Assembly: GCF_001296025.1 (NCBI RefSeq) | Contig: NZ_LJHV01000009.1 | Span: 1 to 64,000, forward strand | Length of the DNA: 64,000 nt | Origin: Porphyrobacter sp. AAP60 | GTDB lineage: Bacteria > Pseudomonadota > Alphaproteobacteria > Sphingomonadales > Sphingomonadaceae | Direction: 5' to 3' | Shown: positions 28,586 to 38,264 of the stretch, in pieces | How the letters are laid out: the number at the start of each line of letters is the position of its first letter | Numbering within the stretch: the first letter of the stretch is position 1 | Made by a program: the position numbers and the translations under genes | The notes under the pieces: generated by a model | The model's input: only the letters and a program-made list of their open reading frames with translations | Database searches by the model: none | What the model was told of the DNA's origin: nothing

Positions 28586-29281
28586 ATGACGGATATTCCT
28601 TTCGACGCGATCGGTTTCGATCTTGATGGCACCTTGCTCGATACCTTCCGCGATCTGGGCGCGGCGGTGAACCATGCGCTGGTGCTGGGCGGGTTAGACG
28701 CGGTGCCGCTGGAAACCAGCAAGGATCTGATCGGCGGCGGAGCCAAGATCATGCTGGCGCGCGCGGTCGAAGCGCAAGGCGGGCTGCCCGATGACGAATT
28801 CAAGCGGCTCTACAAGGCGATGCTGGCCTATTACGAAGGCCATAATGCAGTCCACACCGCGCCCTATCCCGGCGTGCGCGAGGTGCTGGCGGAACTGGCG
28901 GCGCAGGACGTCAAGATGGCGGTGGTGACCAACAAGTTTGAAGCCTTCGCCCGCTCTGTCCTGACCCAACTGGATCTGATCGACACCTTCGAAACCGTGA
29001 TCGGCGGGGACAGCATGGGCAAAGGCCCCGACGGGCAGTACCTCGCCAAGCCGCACCCTGCCCCTGTGATCGCTGCACGCGCGGCGACGGGAGGGGGCCG
29101 CTTTGTGTTCATCGGCGATTCCACCTATGATGTGCGCAGCGCGAAAGCGGCGGGCGTTCCGGTGATCGCGGCGGCCTATGGCTATTGCGACAAGCCGCCG
29201 CATGATCTGGGCGCAGACGCGGTAATCGATTCGTTTGACGCGCTGATTCCCGCGTTGAAGGGTCTCACCCCGGCAATCTGA
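28586..29281 (+). CDS. gph: Phosphoglycolate phosphatase, HAD family
   Basis: The 231-residue protein is a HAD phosphatase of the Gph type: DLDGT nucleophile motif at 12-16, a cap domain, TNK at about 113-115, a lysine in KPHPAP and the terminal GDSTYDVRSAKAAG motif. It would dephosphorylate 2-phosphoglycolate formed in DNA repair. The ATG at 28586 lies in the 76-bp divergent gap with glmU. Related PGMB or phosphonatase activities cannot be ruled out. Confidence 0.88.
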   Translation: MTDIPFDAIGFDLDGTLLDTFRDLGAAVNHALVLGGLDAVPLETSKDLIGGGAKIMLARAVEAQGGLPDDEFKRLYKAMLAYYEGHNAVHTAPYPGVREVLAELAAQDVKMAVVTNKFEAFARSVLTQLDLIDTFETVIGGDSMGKGPDGQYLAKPHPAPVIAARAATGGGRFVFIGDSTYDVRSAKAAGVPVIAAAYGYCDKPPHDLGADAVIDSFDALIPALKGLTPAI

Positions 29282-29358
29282 CCCTACGGCATCGCACTCT
29301 GTCAGTTCGGCGGTTGCAAGCCACGCGTGAAAGTGCCACGCAGCGCCCGCAAATCAGC

Positions 29359-29374
29359 TTTACGCAGGCGTAAA
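29359..29374. promoter_or_regulatory. Palindromic operator candidate upstream of SDR gene
   Basis: TTTACGC, a two-base AG spacer and GCGTAAA form a perfect 7-bp inverted repeat, 45 bp before the start of the SDR at 29419. Such TTTACG..CGTAAA palindromes resemble operators of TetR- or MerR-type regulators of fatty-acid and branched-chain catabolism in proteobacteria. No regulator gene is adjacent. Confidence 0.45.
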
Positions 29375-29418
29375 CCGCGCCGCCCGAAGCCGCAAAGATC
29401 AAGGACAGGAGAAACATC

Positions 29419-30348
29419 ATGACCATCAGCTTCAAGGACAAGGTCGCCATCGTTACCGGTGCAGGCGGCGGGCTCGGCAAGGCCTATGCGCTCGAACTCG
29501 CCCGGCGCGGCGCGAAGGTTGTCGTCAACGATCTGGGCGGATCGCGCGATGGCACCGGCACGTCGGATGCCGCAGCGCAGGTCGTCGCCGAAATCGAAGC
29601 GATGGGCGGCGAAGCCATCGCCAACGGCGGATCGGTGACCGAATTCGAACAGATGGAAATGATGGTCGCCGACGCCAAGCAGAAGTGGGGCGGCGTCCAT
29701 GTGCTGATCAACAACGCCGGCGTACTACGCGACAAGACCTTCATCAAGATGGAGCCAGCCGACTTCGAATTCGTGGTAAAGGTGCACCTCACCGGATCGG
29801 CTTTCGCCACCAAGGCGTGCTGGGAAACCATGCGCGAACAGGGCTATGGCCGCGTGCTGATGACCGCGTCTTCGACCGGTCTGTTCGGCAATTTCGGCCA
29901 GGCCAACTACGGCGCGGCCAAGCTTGGCCTTGCCGGCCTGACCAAGACGCTGCAGCTTGAAGGTGCGAAGTACAACATTCGCTGCAACACCCTGTCGCCG
30001 GTCGCAGGCACCCGCATGACCGAAGACCTGTTCCCCGAAGAAGCGTTCAAGCTGTTCGCACCCGAGAATGTCGTGCCCGCCGCGCTGTTCCTCGTCAGCG
30101 AAGACGCGCCGACCAACGCCATCGTCGGCGCAGGGGCTGGCGGGTTCCACTCCTCGTGGACTGTCATGAACGATGCCGTGTGGCTGCCGGAAGCAGATCG
30201 TACCGTCGAAGGCTTTGCCGCGCATTGGGAAGAGATCAACGCCTTCACCAACCTTGCCGCCCCGCAATCGGGCAGCGAGCAATCGGGCAATATCCTGAAA
30301 GCGATGCAGAAGGTCACCGGCACCGGCCCGGGCAGCGCGCGGGGCTGA
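29419..30348 (+). CDS. Short-chain dehydrogenase, MFE-2/HSD17B4-like
   Basis: The 309-residue SDR has the cofactor motif [12 protein letters not shown], the NNAG motif and the catalytic Ser-Tyr-Lys ([20 protein letters not shown]). The inserts [13 protein letters not shown] and [13 protein letters not shown] and the extended C-terminus are typical of the dehydrogenase unit of peroxisomal multifunctional enzyme 2, so it may oxidise 3-hydroxyacyl-CoA in beta-oxidation. There is no fused hydratase domain. A palindromic operator candidate lies upstream. Confidence 0.85.
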   Translation: MTISFKDKVAIVTGAGGGLGKAYALELARRGAKVVVNDLGGSRDGTGTSDAAAQVVAEIEAMGGEAIANGGSVTEFEQMEMMVADAKQKWGGVHVLINNAGVLRDKTFIKMEPADFEFVVKVHLTGSAFATKACWETMREQGYGRVLMTASSTGLFGNFGQANYGAAKLGLAGLTKTLQLEGAKYNIRCNTLSPVAGTRMTEDLFPEEAFKLFAPENVVPAALFLVSEDAPTNAIVGAGAGGFHSSWTVMNDAVWLPEADRTVEGFAAHWEEINAFTNLAAPQSGSEQSGNILKAMQKVTGTGPGSARG

Positions 30349-30413
30349 GCCAAGCTGTATTGACAAGCTAAGACACCGGCGTCATCCTTCCGGCAATTTC
30401 AGGGGGATGACCG

Positions 30414-31601
30414 GTGTATAGCGACGAAGATCTTAATTCCGCCGTCGCCGCAGGTGCATTGAGCGCCGAGGCGGCGGCGAATTTCCGGACGCATATGAGC
30501 CGGATGCGCCATCTGCCGCACGCTTCGGAAGAAGATTTCCGGCTGCTCAACAGCTTCAACGATATTTTCGTCAGCATCGGGATCGTGATCCTGCTGGTCG
30601 CGCTTGGCGCGATCGGGCAGGCACTGGCGGATGCCATCGTGCCTAGGCCGGATTGGTCTGACTTCAATGCCAACATGACATCTCAGGCGATGGATGATTG
30701 GAGCCGCGGCCGTGCGCTCAATGATGCGCTTGGCGTGTCGTTTCCAGCTGTCCTGATTGCCGCCGCAGCATGGCCTTTGGCCGAATTTTTCACCCGCAAG
30801 CGGCGCATGGCGCTGCCTTCGATCCTCCTACTCCTCGCCTTTGTTGGCGGCACCTTTGCAATGGCGGTGGGCGGCGTGATGCTGATGGTCAGCGGCCCCG
30901 ATCGCGTAAGCGACACGCTCGGCGCAGTTCTGGTGGCAGGCGCCGCCTTGTTTGCGGCGGGTGCGGCGTGGCTGCACTGGCGGCGCTTCATGGTGCCAAT
31001 CACCGTTGCCGCAGGCACGGCAGCGATTGCAGGCACAGTGCTTGCGCTTCTCGCCGCAGCAATCGGGCCCGACAATCTTGGCGAGAAGGTGATGCTTGCG
31101 CTTATTTTGGTCGCAGGAATCGCGGTCTTCGCCTTCGCGATGCGCTGGGACACGTCTGATCGCGCGCGCACCACCCGCCGCTCCGATGTCGCCTTCTGGC
31201 TCCACCTCACCGCCGCGCCCATGATCGCGCATCCGATCTTCGCGCTGCTGGGCGTGACCGAAGGGGATAACCCCGGCATGGGCGCAGCTCTGGGCGTCAT
31301 CGGCGTTTACATCGCCTTCGGCCTCGTCGCGTTGGCGACCGACCGGCGGGCGCTGCTGGTTTCGGCGCTGGTCTATGTGCTGTTTGCGCTCACGTTCCTG
31401 TTTCAGGAATTCGGCGCGGTTGAGCTGAACTTCGCGCTGACCGCGCTGGTGATCGGTTCAGCCCTGCTCAGTCTGTCGGCCTTCTGGCAGCCGATCCGGC
31501 GTGCGGTGGTGACCCTGCTTCCGCCGGCCCTGCAAGCGATGCTGCCCGCGACCGAGGAGCCTACCTTTGTGCCGGTGGCGGACGCCAGCCCGGCGGCTTA
31601 G
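30414..31601 (+). CDS. Multi-pass inner-membrane protein, DUF2157-like
   Basis: The 395-residue protein starts at a GTG (30414) preceded by AGGGGGA at ideal spacing. Its N-terminal 40 residues (SDEDLNSAVAAGALSAEAAANFR) form a soluble helical domain like the start of DUF2157-type proteins. About ten hydrophobic segments follow between residues 48 and 365, then a short tail. No transport or catalytic motif is seen. Function is unknown. Confidence 0.72.
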   Translation: MYSDEDLNSAVAAGALSAEAAANFRTHMSRMRHLPHASEEDFRLLNSFNDIFVSIGIVILLVALGAIGQALADAIVPRPDWSDFNANMTSQAMDDWSRGRALNDALGVSFPAVLIAAAAWPLAEFFTRKRRMALPSILLLLAFVGGTFAMAVGGVMLMVSGPDRVSDTLGAVLVAGAALFAAGAAWLHWRRFMVPITVAAGTAAIAGTVLALLAAAIGPDNLGEKVMLALILVAGIAVFAFAMRWDTSDRARTTRRSDVAFWLHLTAAPMIAHPIFALLGVTEGDNPGMGAALGVIGVYIAFGLVALATDRRALLVSALVYVLFALTFLFQEFGAVELNFALTALVIGSALLSLSAFWQPIRRAVVTLLPPALQAMLPATEEPTFVPVADASPAA

Positions 31602-31605
31602 GCAC

Positions 31606-31944
31606 CTAATCCACCGCTTTCATCAGCCGCCGTTCCATCGGCGCGAGCACATTCGCCAGATCGTGCCCGCGTTTCAGCACCTGCCCGTGTTCGCCGAACA
31701 GCGTCCACATGCCTTGTTTTGATCGCAGCGCCGGGCGCTTTTCCACCCGCGCCTGGGGCTTTTCTGCCGTGCGGCGGAATGCAGCGAAGGTGGCGGCGTG
31801 GCGATCGAAATCCATCGCGTAATCGCGCCATTCCCCGGCGGCGACCATCCGGCCATAAAGATCAAGGATGCGCTGCAATTCGGCGCGCTCGAAGCCGACC
31901 TGCTCTGGATTTCGGGCGGGGAAGGCCACCACCTGCCCTGCCAT
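31606..31944 (-). CDS. DUF2794 family protein
   Basis: The protein of about 112 residues matches DUF2794: GFERAELQRILDLYGRMVAAGEWRDYAMDF, then AFRRTAEKPQARVEK and LKRGHDLANVLAPMERRL. It is soluble and small. I use the ATG at 31944; a TTG at 31971 that overlaps the cysE stop would add nine residues. Both options keep it coupled to cysE. Function is unknown; the family is restricted mostly to alphaproteobacteria. Confidence 0.85.
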   Translation of the reverse strand: MAGQVVAFPARNPEQVGFERAELQRILDLYGRMVAAGEWRDYAMDFDRHAATFAAFRRTAEKPQARVEKRPALRSKQGMWTLFGEHGQVLKRGHDLANVLAPMERRLMKAVD

Positions 31945-31967
31945 GCCCGGCCCCTGAGCGCCCGCCT

Positions 31968-32696
31968 TCAATCCGCTGTCCCGTTTTTACGCTGCAATTC
32001 GGTCTCCACCGGCGCGCGTTCGGCCAGCATCGCTTTCATCACCGCCAGTTCCTCGCGCAGCGCGGCGACTTCGGATTCGAGTTTTTCCACGCAATCGCGG
32101 CGCGGGCGGCCCTGATCGTCGCACGGGGGATCATCGCAGGGCGTGCCATAGGGGATGAATTCCTTGATCCAGTCCTCGGCCGGAACCAGCGTGGAACGCG
32201 CCTTCAATCCGATCATGGTTGCGCCCGCGGGCACATCATCGGTGACGACCGCATTGGCACCCACGCGCCCGCGTTCACCAATGGTAATCGGCCCGATGAT
32301 CTGCGCGCCCGATCCGATGATGACATTGTCGCAAATGGTGGGGTGGCGCTTGCCGCCTTTGCCATTGGTGGGGTTCGTCCCGCCCAAGGTCACGCATTGG
32401 TAGATCGTGACATTGTCACCGATCTCCGCCGTTTCCCCGATCACCGTAAACCCATGGTCGATAAACAGGTTTCTGCCGATGGTGGCTCCCGGATGGATAT
32501 CGATCGCGGTCATCAGGCGCGAAAAATGATTCACAAACCGCGCCAGAAAATACAGCTTCGCTTCGAACAACCAATGCGCAATGCGATGGAAGCCCAGCGC
32601 CAACACGCCCGGATAAAGCAGGATCTCCCAGCGCGAACGCGGCGCAGGGTCACGTGCGCGCACGGATTCCAGATAGCTGATCAGCCGTTCAAACAT
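31968..32696 (-). CDS. cysE: Serine O-acetyltransferase
   Basis: CysE acetylates serine with acetyl-CoA, the first committed step in cysteine synthesis. The 242-residue protein has the left-handed beta-helix with the signature [18 protein letters not shown] and the active-site [17 protein letters not shown] segment. An unusual cysteine-rich patch ([10 protein letters not shown], then RRDCVE) and a predicted coiled coil end the protein, extending it beyond the beta-helix. DUF2794 overlaps or abuts its end. Confidence 0.93.
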   Translation of the reverse strand: MFERLISYLESVRARDPAPRSRWEILLYPGVLALGFHRIAHWLFEAKLYFLARFVNHFSRLMTAIDIHPGATIGRNLFIDHGFTVIGETAEIGDNVTIYQCVTLGGTNPTNGKGGKRHPTICDNVIIGSGAQIIGPITIGERGRVGANAVVTDDVPAGATMIGLKARSTLVPAEDWIKEFIPYGTPCDDPPCDDQGRPRRDCVEKLESEVAALREELAVMKAMLAERAPVETELQRKNGTAD

Positions 32697-32740
32697 GGCC
32701 CCTCACAATTCCCACCAAAAGACGATCATTGCAATCGTCG

Positions 32741-33412
32741 CTAGATCAGGCGCTGCTGTTCGGGGCCGTGAAGGGCTTCGAGCGCCGCGCGCCACACAGA
32801 CATGGTAGCGGGCGCCTGGCGTTCAAGAGAGATGCGATCAATCACTGCCACCAGCGCTTCGATCGCGGCAAAGCTGCGGGTGGTGCGCGGCACCAGATAT
32901 TCGGCCGCGCCTTCAGGCAGGGAAAGACCGCGCTGCTGCGCATGGGCAAGGATCAGCGCGCCCGCCATCGCATCATCCGGCGCGGCGATTTCCAGCAGCA
33001 GCGATCCGCCGATGCGCGAGGCCAAATCGGGCAAACCAATGCGCCAGCCGCCGCCTGCATGATCGCCTTCCTCATCAACATTCGCAACCAGAAGCAAAGC
33101 CGCCCCTTCGCGCGCGCCGCCCTGCTGCACCGCATTCCAGCGGTGGAACAGATCGGTTTCATCGGCGCTTTCGGCATCATCGATTACATCTAGCCGATCA
33201 GGCCCGGCGAGGCCCTGCGCCCAGCGCGCCAGCAGCGATTTGCCCGAACGCGGCGGCCCGCTGAGCACGGCAACGTGAAACGGCCAGCGCTCGGGCGTTT
33301 GCAGGGCTTCGATCACCTGTGCGTTGGCATTGCCGATCACGATCCGCTGCGCGGCGCTATCCTTGCGGGTGGCAAGCGGCAGGGCAATCTGTGAGGGAGG
33401 GGGGGCATTCAT
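32741..33412 (-). CDS. hdaA: HdaA, DnaA-related regulatory inactivator
   Basis: HdaA is a short DnaA-like AAA protein that, with the sliding clamp, promotes hydrolysis of DnaA-bound ATP and so limits re-initiation. The 223-residue protein has the clamp-binding motif QIALPL at residues 8-13, a P-loop GPPRSGKSLLARW, a degenerate Walker B region (LDVIDDAE) and the sensor segment. It lacks the DnaA DNA-binding domain. The ATG at 33412 gives the expected short N-terminus; it follows the DUF2066-like gene by 13 bp. Confidence 0.9.
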   Translation of the reverse strand: MNAPPPSQIALPLATRKDSAAQRIVIGNANAQVIEALQTPERWPFHVAVLSGPPRSGKSLLARWAQGLAGPDRLDVIDDAESADETDLFHRWNAVQQGGAREGAALLLVANVDEEGDHAGGGWRIGLPDLASRIGGSLLLEIAAPDDAMAGALILAHAQQRGLSLPEGAAEYLVPRTTRSFAAIEALVAVIDRISLERQAPATMSVWRAALEALHGPEQQRLI

Positions 33413-33425
33413 CGCCGCGCGCTGA

Positions 33426-34727
33426 TCAGCGGCTGATGGCGAGCGCGTTGGCTCCGCGCCGCACGGCAAAACCGCGTGCTTCGAGCGCCGCAGCGAGTTC
33501 TTCCAGCGATCCGGCATAAGTTACCGCCATCACCGAAGTGCCGCCGATGGCCGTGCTGGTCACGCCGACAGCGCGCACACCCGAAGCCCCGCGCACCGCG
33601 CCCAGCGCGCCATCAAACGCGCCGGCATCAGGGGTGGCAAACTGAACTGTGACAACCCGCACCTGCGCCTCGCCCGGTTCGACGCCCGTCACAGGCTGCG
33701 AATCGATCCGCGGGGCATTGCCCGATGCTGCTGCCGCCGCTTGCGCCGCCGCTGCGGCATCGCGGGCGCGGATCGCGCGGCCGATCTCGATCAACCGCTG
33801 GATCGCGGGGTCAGCTTCTCCGCCCGAACCCATTCGCAAAGTCGGATCAGGCCGCAACTTGCCCGCTGCCAGCGCGCTGGCAAATACCGAATCCATCCGC
33901 TCGACCGCCTGTGCCAGCATCGCGGGCACCCCGTCCGGCTCTTCGGCCTTCAGCGTGAAGCTCTCCAGCGGCAAGCTGTCAGGGCCATAGCGCGCCGTAA
34001 ACGTGCCGCTGACCGGCCCGCCGGGAAACTGGTGATCGATCCGCGCGAACGCCATCAGCACATCGGTTGCGCCATATTGGTCAAGCGTTGATCGCCACCA
34101 TGCCCGGCTGCGGCGGCCCGCCTGCCCGAAATTGACCAGCAGCGAATCGCCCCCTGCCCCGCTCAGGCGCACATAATCGATGCGGCTGGTGCCGGGGTTG
34201 AACTCGGCCCAGGCGCGCTGCCACGGGGTGCGCTGTTCGAAAGTAACAAAGGTGCCGCCGCTTTCCATTGCCGGGATCAGCAACAAAGGCGCCGATCGGC
34301 TCGCCTGCGTCTTCCCGCCGAGATAGCCGCCCGCACGCTGGCGATCGAAAATGACGCCCAGCGTGGCGATGTAGCGCCGGGGGCCGAGTCGTTCCCGTTC
34401 GATCACGATGGCTGATACCATCCCGTCCAGCTGCCCGTCGGACAGTTTCGGCCCCTTGAGCTTGGCCCAACCCTGCCGCACCGCCTCGCGCCAGCCATTG
34501 GCGCGCGCGTCCTCGGCACTTTTGCCCTGCACATCGACGCTGATTCCGCGCACTTCGATATCGGAACTGGCGGCAGTGGGCGCGATCCCGCGCTCGCCTG
34601 CAACCTGTGCCACCAGAGCGTAGCCGCCGCCCAGCAGCGCCAGCGCCAGCATAGCGCCGCCGAGGCCGCGCAGCACGGGCCGGGAATGGGCGGCACCATG
34701 GCCGGGAAGGGAAAGCGACGCTCTCAT
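33426..34727 (-). CDS. Membrane-anchored DUF2066-like protein next to hdaA
   Basis: The 433-residue protein begins with a hydrophobic segment ([23 protein letters not shown], about 24-46) that anchors or exports it. Residues about 60-140 ([25 protein letters not shown] and [10 protein letters not shown]) resemble DUF2066. A Gln/Ala-rich linker leads to a C-terminal domain of about 80 residues that looks like a ferredoxin-like/HMA fold but lacks a CxxC metal site. It is divergent from purM with a 69-bp gap and is probably co-transcribed with hdaA. Function is unknown. Confidence 0.75.
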   Translation of the reverse strand: MRASLSLPGHGAAHSRPVLRGLGGAMLALALLGGGYALVAQVAGERGIAPTAASSDIEVRGISVDVQGKSAEDARANGWREAVRQGWAKLKGPKLSDGQLDGMVSAIVIERERLGPRRYIATLGVIFDRQRAGGYLGGKTQASRSAPLLLIPAMESGGTFVTFEQRTPWQRAWAEFNPGTSRIDYVRLSGAGGDSLLVNFGQAGRRSRAWWRSTLDQYGATDVLMAFARIDHQFPGGPVSGTFTARYGPDSLPLESFTLKAEEPDGVPAMLAQAVERMDSVFASALAAGKLRPDPTLRMGSGGEADPAIQRLIEIGRAIRARDAAAAAQAAAAASGNAPRIDSQPVTGVEPGEAQVRVVTVQFATPDAGAFDGALGAVRGASGVRAVGVTSTAIGGTSVMAVTYAGSLEELAAALEARGFAVRRGANALAISR

Positions 34728-34796
34728 GGGGAAAATCGCTTGTCCTTTGCCCAAACGCGAGTGGAATTCCAAGCGCGAAAGGCTAAAGCGGCGTGC

Positions 34797-35894
34797 ATGA
34801 CCACCAAGAACTCTTCTTACACCTACGCCGATGCCGGTGTTTCGATCGCTGCGGGCAATGCGCTGGTGAAGGCCATCGCCCCGCTGGCCAAGGCCACCGC
34901 ACGCCCCGGCGCGACGAGTGAACTCGGCGGGTTTGGCGGGTTTTTCGATCCCAAGGCGGCCGGATACAGCGATCCGTTGCTGGTGGCCGCCAATGATGGC
35001 GTGGGCACCAAGCTGAAGCTGGCAATCGAACATGACCGGCACGATACGGTGGGCATCGATCTGGTGGCCATGTGCGTCAACGATCTGATCGTGCAGGGCG
35101 CGGAGCCATTGTTCTTCCTCGACTATTTCGCCACCGGCAAGCTGGAGAACGGCGTGGCCGAGCGGGTGATTGCGGGCATTGCAGAAGGCTGCAAAATCGC
35201 CGGATGCGCGCTGATCGGCGGCGAGACGGCGGAAATGCCGGGGATGTATGCCGCGGGCGATTATGACCTTGCCGGCTTCTGCGTCGGCGCGGTGGAGCGC
35301 GGCGAGCAGCTGACCGGCGACAAGGTTGCCCCCGGCGACGTGCTGCTGGGCCTTGCCTCATCCGGCGTCCATTCCAACGGCTATTCGCTGGTGCGCAGGC
35401 TGGCGGCGGACAAGGGCTGGAAACTGAACCGCCCCGCCCTGTTCGATCAGGATCAATTGCTGATCGACGCGCTGATCGCACCAACGCGCATTTACGTGTC
35501 GAGCCTGCTACCGCTGATCCGCGCCGGCAAGATCAACGCGCTGGCCCACATCACCGGCGGCGGCCTGCTGGAGAACATCCCGCGCATCTTGCCCGATGGC
35601 GCGCACGCGGTGGTCGATGCCGATCTGTGGGAACAGCCGCGGCTGATGGCTTTCCTGCAAGCTCAGGGCCATATCGAACCCGAAGAAATGGCGCGCACCT
35701 TCAACTGCGGGGTCGGCATGGTGCTGGCCGTTGCCGCCGATCAAGTGGCCGATGTTACCGCAGCGCTGGAGGCGGCAGGCGAGACTGTCGTCACCGTCGG
35801 CACGATCGAATCGGGCGACAAGGGCTGCACCGTGCGCGGCAGCGTGGAAACGTGGGCTGCGAAGGCTGATTGGGAAGCGACTCACCTCGCCTAA
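34797..35894 (+). CDS. purM: Phosphoribosylformylglycinamidine cyclo-ligase
   Basis: PurM makes aminoimidazole ribonucleotide in purine synthesis, using ATP to close the ring. The 365-residue protein has the AIRS-type N-terminal pattern ([15 protein letters not shown], then [30 protein letters not shown]) and C-terminal [13 protein letters not shown] chose the ATG at 34797. A dispersed repeat lies between it and purN, its natural partner. Confidence 0.97.
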   Translation: MTTKNSSYTYADAGVSIAAGNALVKAIAPLAKATARPGATSELGGFGGFFDPKAAGYSDPLLVAANDGVGTKLKLAIEHDRHDTVGIDLVAMCVNDLIVQGAEPLFFLDYFATGKLENGVAERVIAGIAEGCKIAGCALIGGETAEMPGMYAAGDYDLAGFCVGAVERGEQLTGDKVAPGDVLLGLASSGVHSNGYSLVRRLAADKGWKLNRPALFDQDQLLIDALIAPTRIYVSSLLPLIRAGKINALAHITGGGLLENIPRILPDGAHAVVDADLWEQPRLMAFLQAQGHIEPEEMARTFNCGVGMVLAVAADQVADVTAALEAAGETVVTVGTIESGDKGCTVRGSVETWAAKADWEATHLA

Positions 35895-35900
35895 TCACTT

Positions 35901-35988
35901 CCGTTCGCCCTGAGCTTGTCGAAGGGCCGTCTTTACTTTCTATCTCGCGAGAGAAGAGCAGTGCTTCGACAAGCTCAGCACGAACGGC
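35901..35988. repeat. Dispersed inverted repeat, family B, copy 1
   Basis: The element begins CCGTTCGCCCTGAGCTTGTC, continues GAAGG, and ends with CTTCGACAAGCTCAGCACGA then ACGG, a long inverted repeat with a variable 45-base centre. Copies lie at 46456-46520 and 58073-58162. This family is widespread between genes in proteobacteria. Here it separates purM from purN. Confidence 0.82.
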
Positions 35989-36004
35989 AGGAGGGGACGG
36001 CGCA

Positions 36005-36970
36005 ATGACAGACAAAGCCAAAATCGCCGTCCTGATTTCCGGTGCGGGCACCAATATGGCCGCGCTGCTCTATGCCAGCCGCCTCGGCGATGCGCCTTAC
36101 GAGGTCGTGCTGGTCGCCAGCAATGATCCCGCCGCACCCGGTCTCGCACTGGCCGCGCTGGAAGGCGTGCCGACCTTCGCCCACCCCCACAAGGGCATGA
36201 CCCGCGAGGTGCACGATACCGCGATGGAAGCCGCCGTACTGGCGGCAGGGGCGGAATATATCGTGCTGGCCGGATATATGCGCATCCTGTCTGACGGGTT
36301 TGTCGAGCGCTGGGCGGGCCGGATGCTCAACATTCACCCCTCGCTGCTGCCAAAATACAAGGGGCTCGACACCTTCGCCCGCGCCATTGCAGCGGGAGAC
36401 AGTCACGCGGGCGCGAGCGTGCATCTGGTCACGCCCGATCTCGATTCAGGCGAAGTGCTGGCGCAGGCCCGTGTTGCCATCGCGCCCGGTGACACGCCCG
36501 CCAGCCTTGCCGAACGGGTGCGCTTTGCCGAACATCAGCTCTACCCGCGCGCCGTGGCCGATTACGTGTCGCGCTGGCGCAATCCGGCGTGGCTGCTGGA
36601 ACAGGTGCGCGCGCGTGCCCTTGCCCTGCCCGAAACCTGCGAGCAGGACAGCTTCGGGTCGGCCGGTTTCCGTGCCGGCACAGGCAAATCGGGCAAGTAT
36701 TTCGCCTATTTCTCCGATCGTCCCCATGGCCATGATCGCATCGCGCTGTTGGTGAAGGCTGGCGGGATGGATGAACTTAACGCTCTCGTTGAAGATCAGC
36801 CGGACATCTATTTCAAGCCCGCCTTCTACGGCGCGAGCGGCTGGGTTGGCATCGTGCTCGACCGGCCTGACCTCGACTGGGGCGATATCGACGCATGGCT
36901 GGAACGCAGCTGGCGCGCCGTCGCGCCCAAGCGGCTGACGCGCTTCTTGGCCATCGCGGACGAATTCTGA
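36005..36970 (+). CDS. purN: Phosphoribosylglycinamide formyltransferase fused to MmcQ/YjbR-like domain
   Basis: Residues 1 to about 190 are PurN, which formylates GAR with 10-formyl-THF in purine synthesis: N109, H111 and D147 match E. coli N106, H108 and D144, and HPSLLPKYKG is intact. The 321-residue protein then carries an extra domain (about 195-321: WLLEQVRARALALPETCEQDSFG, YFAYFSDRPHGHDRIALLVK, YFKPAFYGASGWVGIVLD) that fits the MmcQ/YjbR family. This makes it over 100 residues longer than normal. Its stop overlaps the start of the sulfotransferase gene (TGATG). Confidence 0.9.
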   Translation: MTDKAKIAVLISGAGTNMAALLYASRLGDAPYEVVLVASNDPAAPGLALAALEGVPTFAHPHKGMTREVHDTAMEAAVLAAGAEYIVLAGYMRILSDGFVERWAGRMLNIHPSLLPKYKGLDTFARAIAAGDSHAGASVHLVTPDLDSGEVLAQARVAIAPGDTPASLAERVRFAEHQLYPRAVADYVSRWRNPAWLLEQVRARALALPETCEQDSFGSAGFRAGTGKSGKYFAYFSDRPHGHDRIALLVKAGGMDELNALVEDQPDIYFKPAFYGASGWVGIVLDRPDLDWGDIDAWLERSWRAVAPKRLTRFLAIADEF

Positions 36971-38211
36971 TGGCAACCCGCGTTATCCCGCCCCGCGATC
37001 ATCCGCTGGCGCGCGGGCCGATGGCGCAGCGGGCCAATGATTTTCTGGGCAAGGCATGGCAGCGCGGCTGGTTGTCCCCGCCAGATCTTGATCCGGATGC
37101 CCTGTGGGCACTGGCCACCAAGCCCTATGGCGCGCGCGCCGCAGCAGCAGAGCATGGCGGGCGCAGCGGCGATGACGTCGCCGATTTCCGCGAGCGGCTG
37201 GAACGGCTGTGCGCCAGCATTGCGGCAGAGGCGAACCTGAACTCGCTGGGCCGGGCAATGGCCTTCGGGCAGCTTTCGCGGGTGGTGAAAAACCGGCTGG
37301 CGTTCGGCGCTTTGTGGAGCGATCGGCCCGAACTGCTGGAAACGCCGCTGGCCGCGCCGATCATCGTCATCGGCCACATGCGCAGCGGGACGACGCGGAT
37401 TCACACTCTGCTCGCCGCAGATCCGGGCCATTCGCACACCCGTTATTGCGATGCCTATCACCCGGTGCCCCCGCGTTACGGGGCGCGGCTGGGGATGAAC
37501 CGGGTAAAGGCGGCGCTGGAACTGGCGATGCTGGGGATGCTCAACCCCTGGCTGCAATCGATCCACCCGATGGCGCCTGCTGCCGTCGAGGAGGAACTGG
37601 CGTGGATATCCGCCGCGCTGCACCATTCGATTTACGAATCGCAGTGGCACATCCCGGCCTATTCGGCCTGGAGCGAGGGGCGCGATCCCGCCCCGATCTA
37701 CCACGAAATGACGCGCATTCTGCGCACCGATGCCGCCTCGCGCGCGGTGGCAGACAGGCCCCGCGTGATGAAGGTGCCCGCCTTTGCCGAAGACCTCGCC
37801 ACGCTGCTTGACGCCTTCCCCGATGCCCGGCTGGTGATCGCCCACCGCGAACATGGCGCCGTGCTGCGCAGCGCCGTATCACTCGCCGCGAACCAGATGG
37901 CGATGCAATCGGACGCCTGCGATCTGGGGGCGATCACGGCGCGCTGGGAACACAAGATCGCGCTGAGGGAGGCGCGGATGGCGGATGCGCTTGCGGGATG
38001 GAAGGGGCCGGTGGCGCGGCTGGATTTCGAAGAACTGGGCGACGACTGGGAGGGCGCGATCACACGCTGCTATGCCGATCTCGGCCTAACCCTGACGCCC
38101 ACAGCCTTGGCGGCCATGCGCAAGCAGATGGCGGCGAGCGAAACCGGCCACCACCTCGCCCATTCGGCGCAATTGGCGCGCTTTGCCGGAGCGGGCCAAG
38201 GGCATCCATAG
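36970..38211 (+). CDS. Sulfotransferase family protein
   Basis: The 413-residue protein has the PAPS-binding P-loop-like motif IVIGHMRSGTTRIHTLL near residues 132-148 and a second region LVIAHREHGAVLRSAVSLA matching the 3'-phosphate-binding part of the Sulfotransfer_3 family. It would transfer sulfate from PAPS to a small molecule or lipid; the acceptor is unknown. The ATG overlaps the purN stop. A terminator shared with ndk follows. Confidence 0.85.
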   Translation: MATRVIPPRDHPLARGPMAQRANDFLGKAWQRGWLSPPDLDPDALWALATKPYGARAAAAEHGGRSGDDVADFRERLERLCASIAAEANLNSLGRAMAFGQLSRVVKNRLAFGALWSDRPELLETPLAAPIIVIGHMRSGTTRIHTLLAADPGHSHTRYCDAYHPVPPRYGARLGMNRVKAALELAMLGMLNPWLQSIHPMAPAAVEEELAWISAALHHSIYESQWHIPAYSAWSEGRDPAPIYHEMTRILRTDAASRAVADRPRVMKVPAFAEDLATLLDAFPDARLVIAHREHGAVLRSAVSLAANQMAMQSDACDLGAITARWEHKIALREARMADALAGWKGPVARLDFEELGDDWEGAITRCYADLGLTLTPTALAAMRKQMAASETGHHLAHSAQLARFAGAGQGHP

Positions 38212-38212
38212 C

Positions 38213-38242
38213 AAAAGGGCCGCCCCAAACGGGACGGCCCTT
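38213..38242 (-). terminator. Terminator between sulfotransferase and ndk
   Basis: An AAGGGCCGCCCC stem pairs with GGGACGGCCCTT (one mismatch) around an AAAC loop. On the minus strand the stem is followed by TTTT, so it serves mainly ndk; on the plus strand it may work more weakly for the sulfotransferase. Confidence 0.75.
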
Positions 38243-38264
38243 CGCATTTCATCAGGCGACAAAA

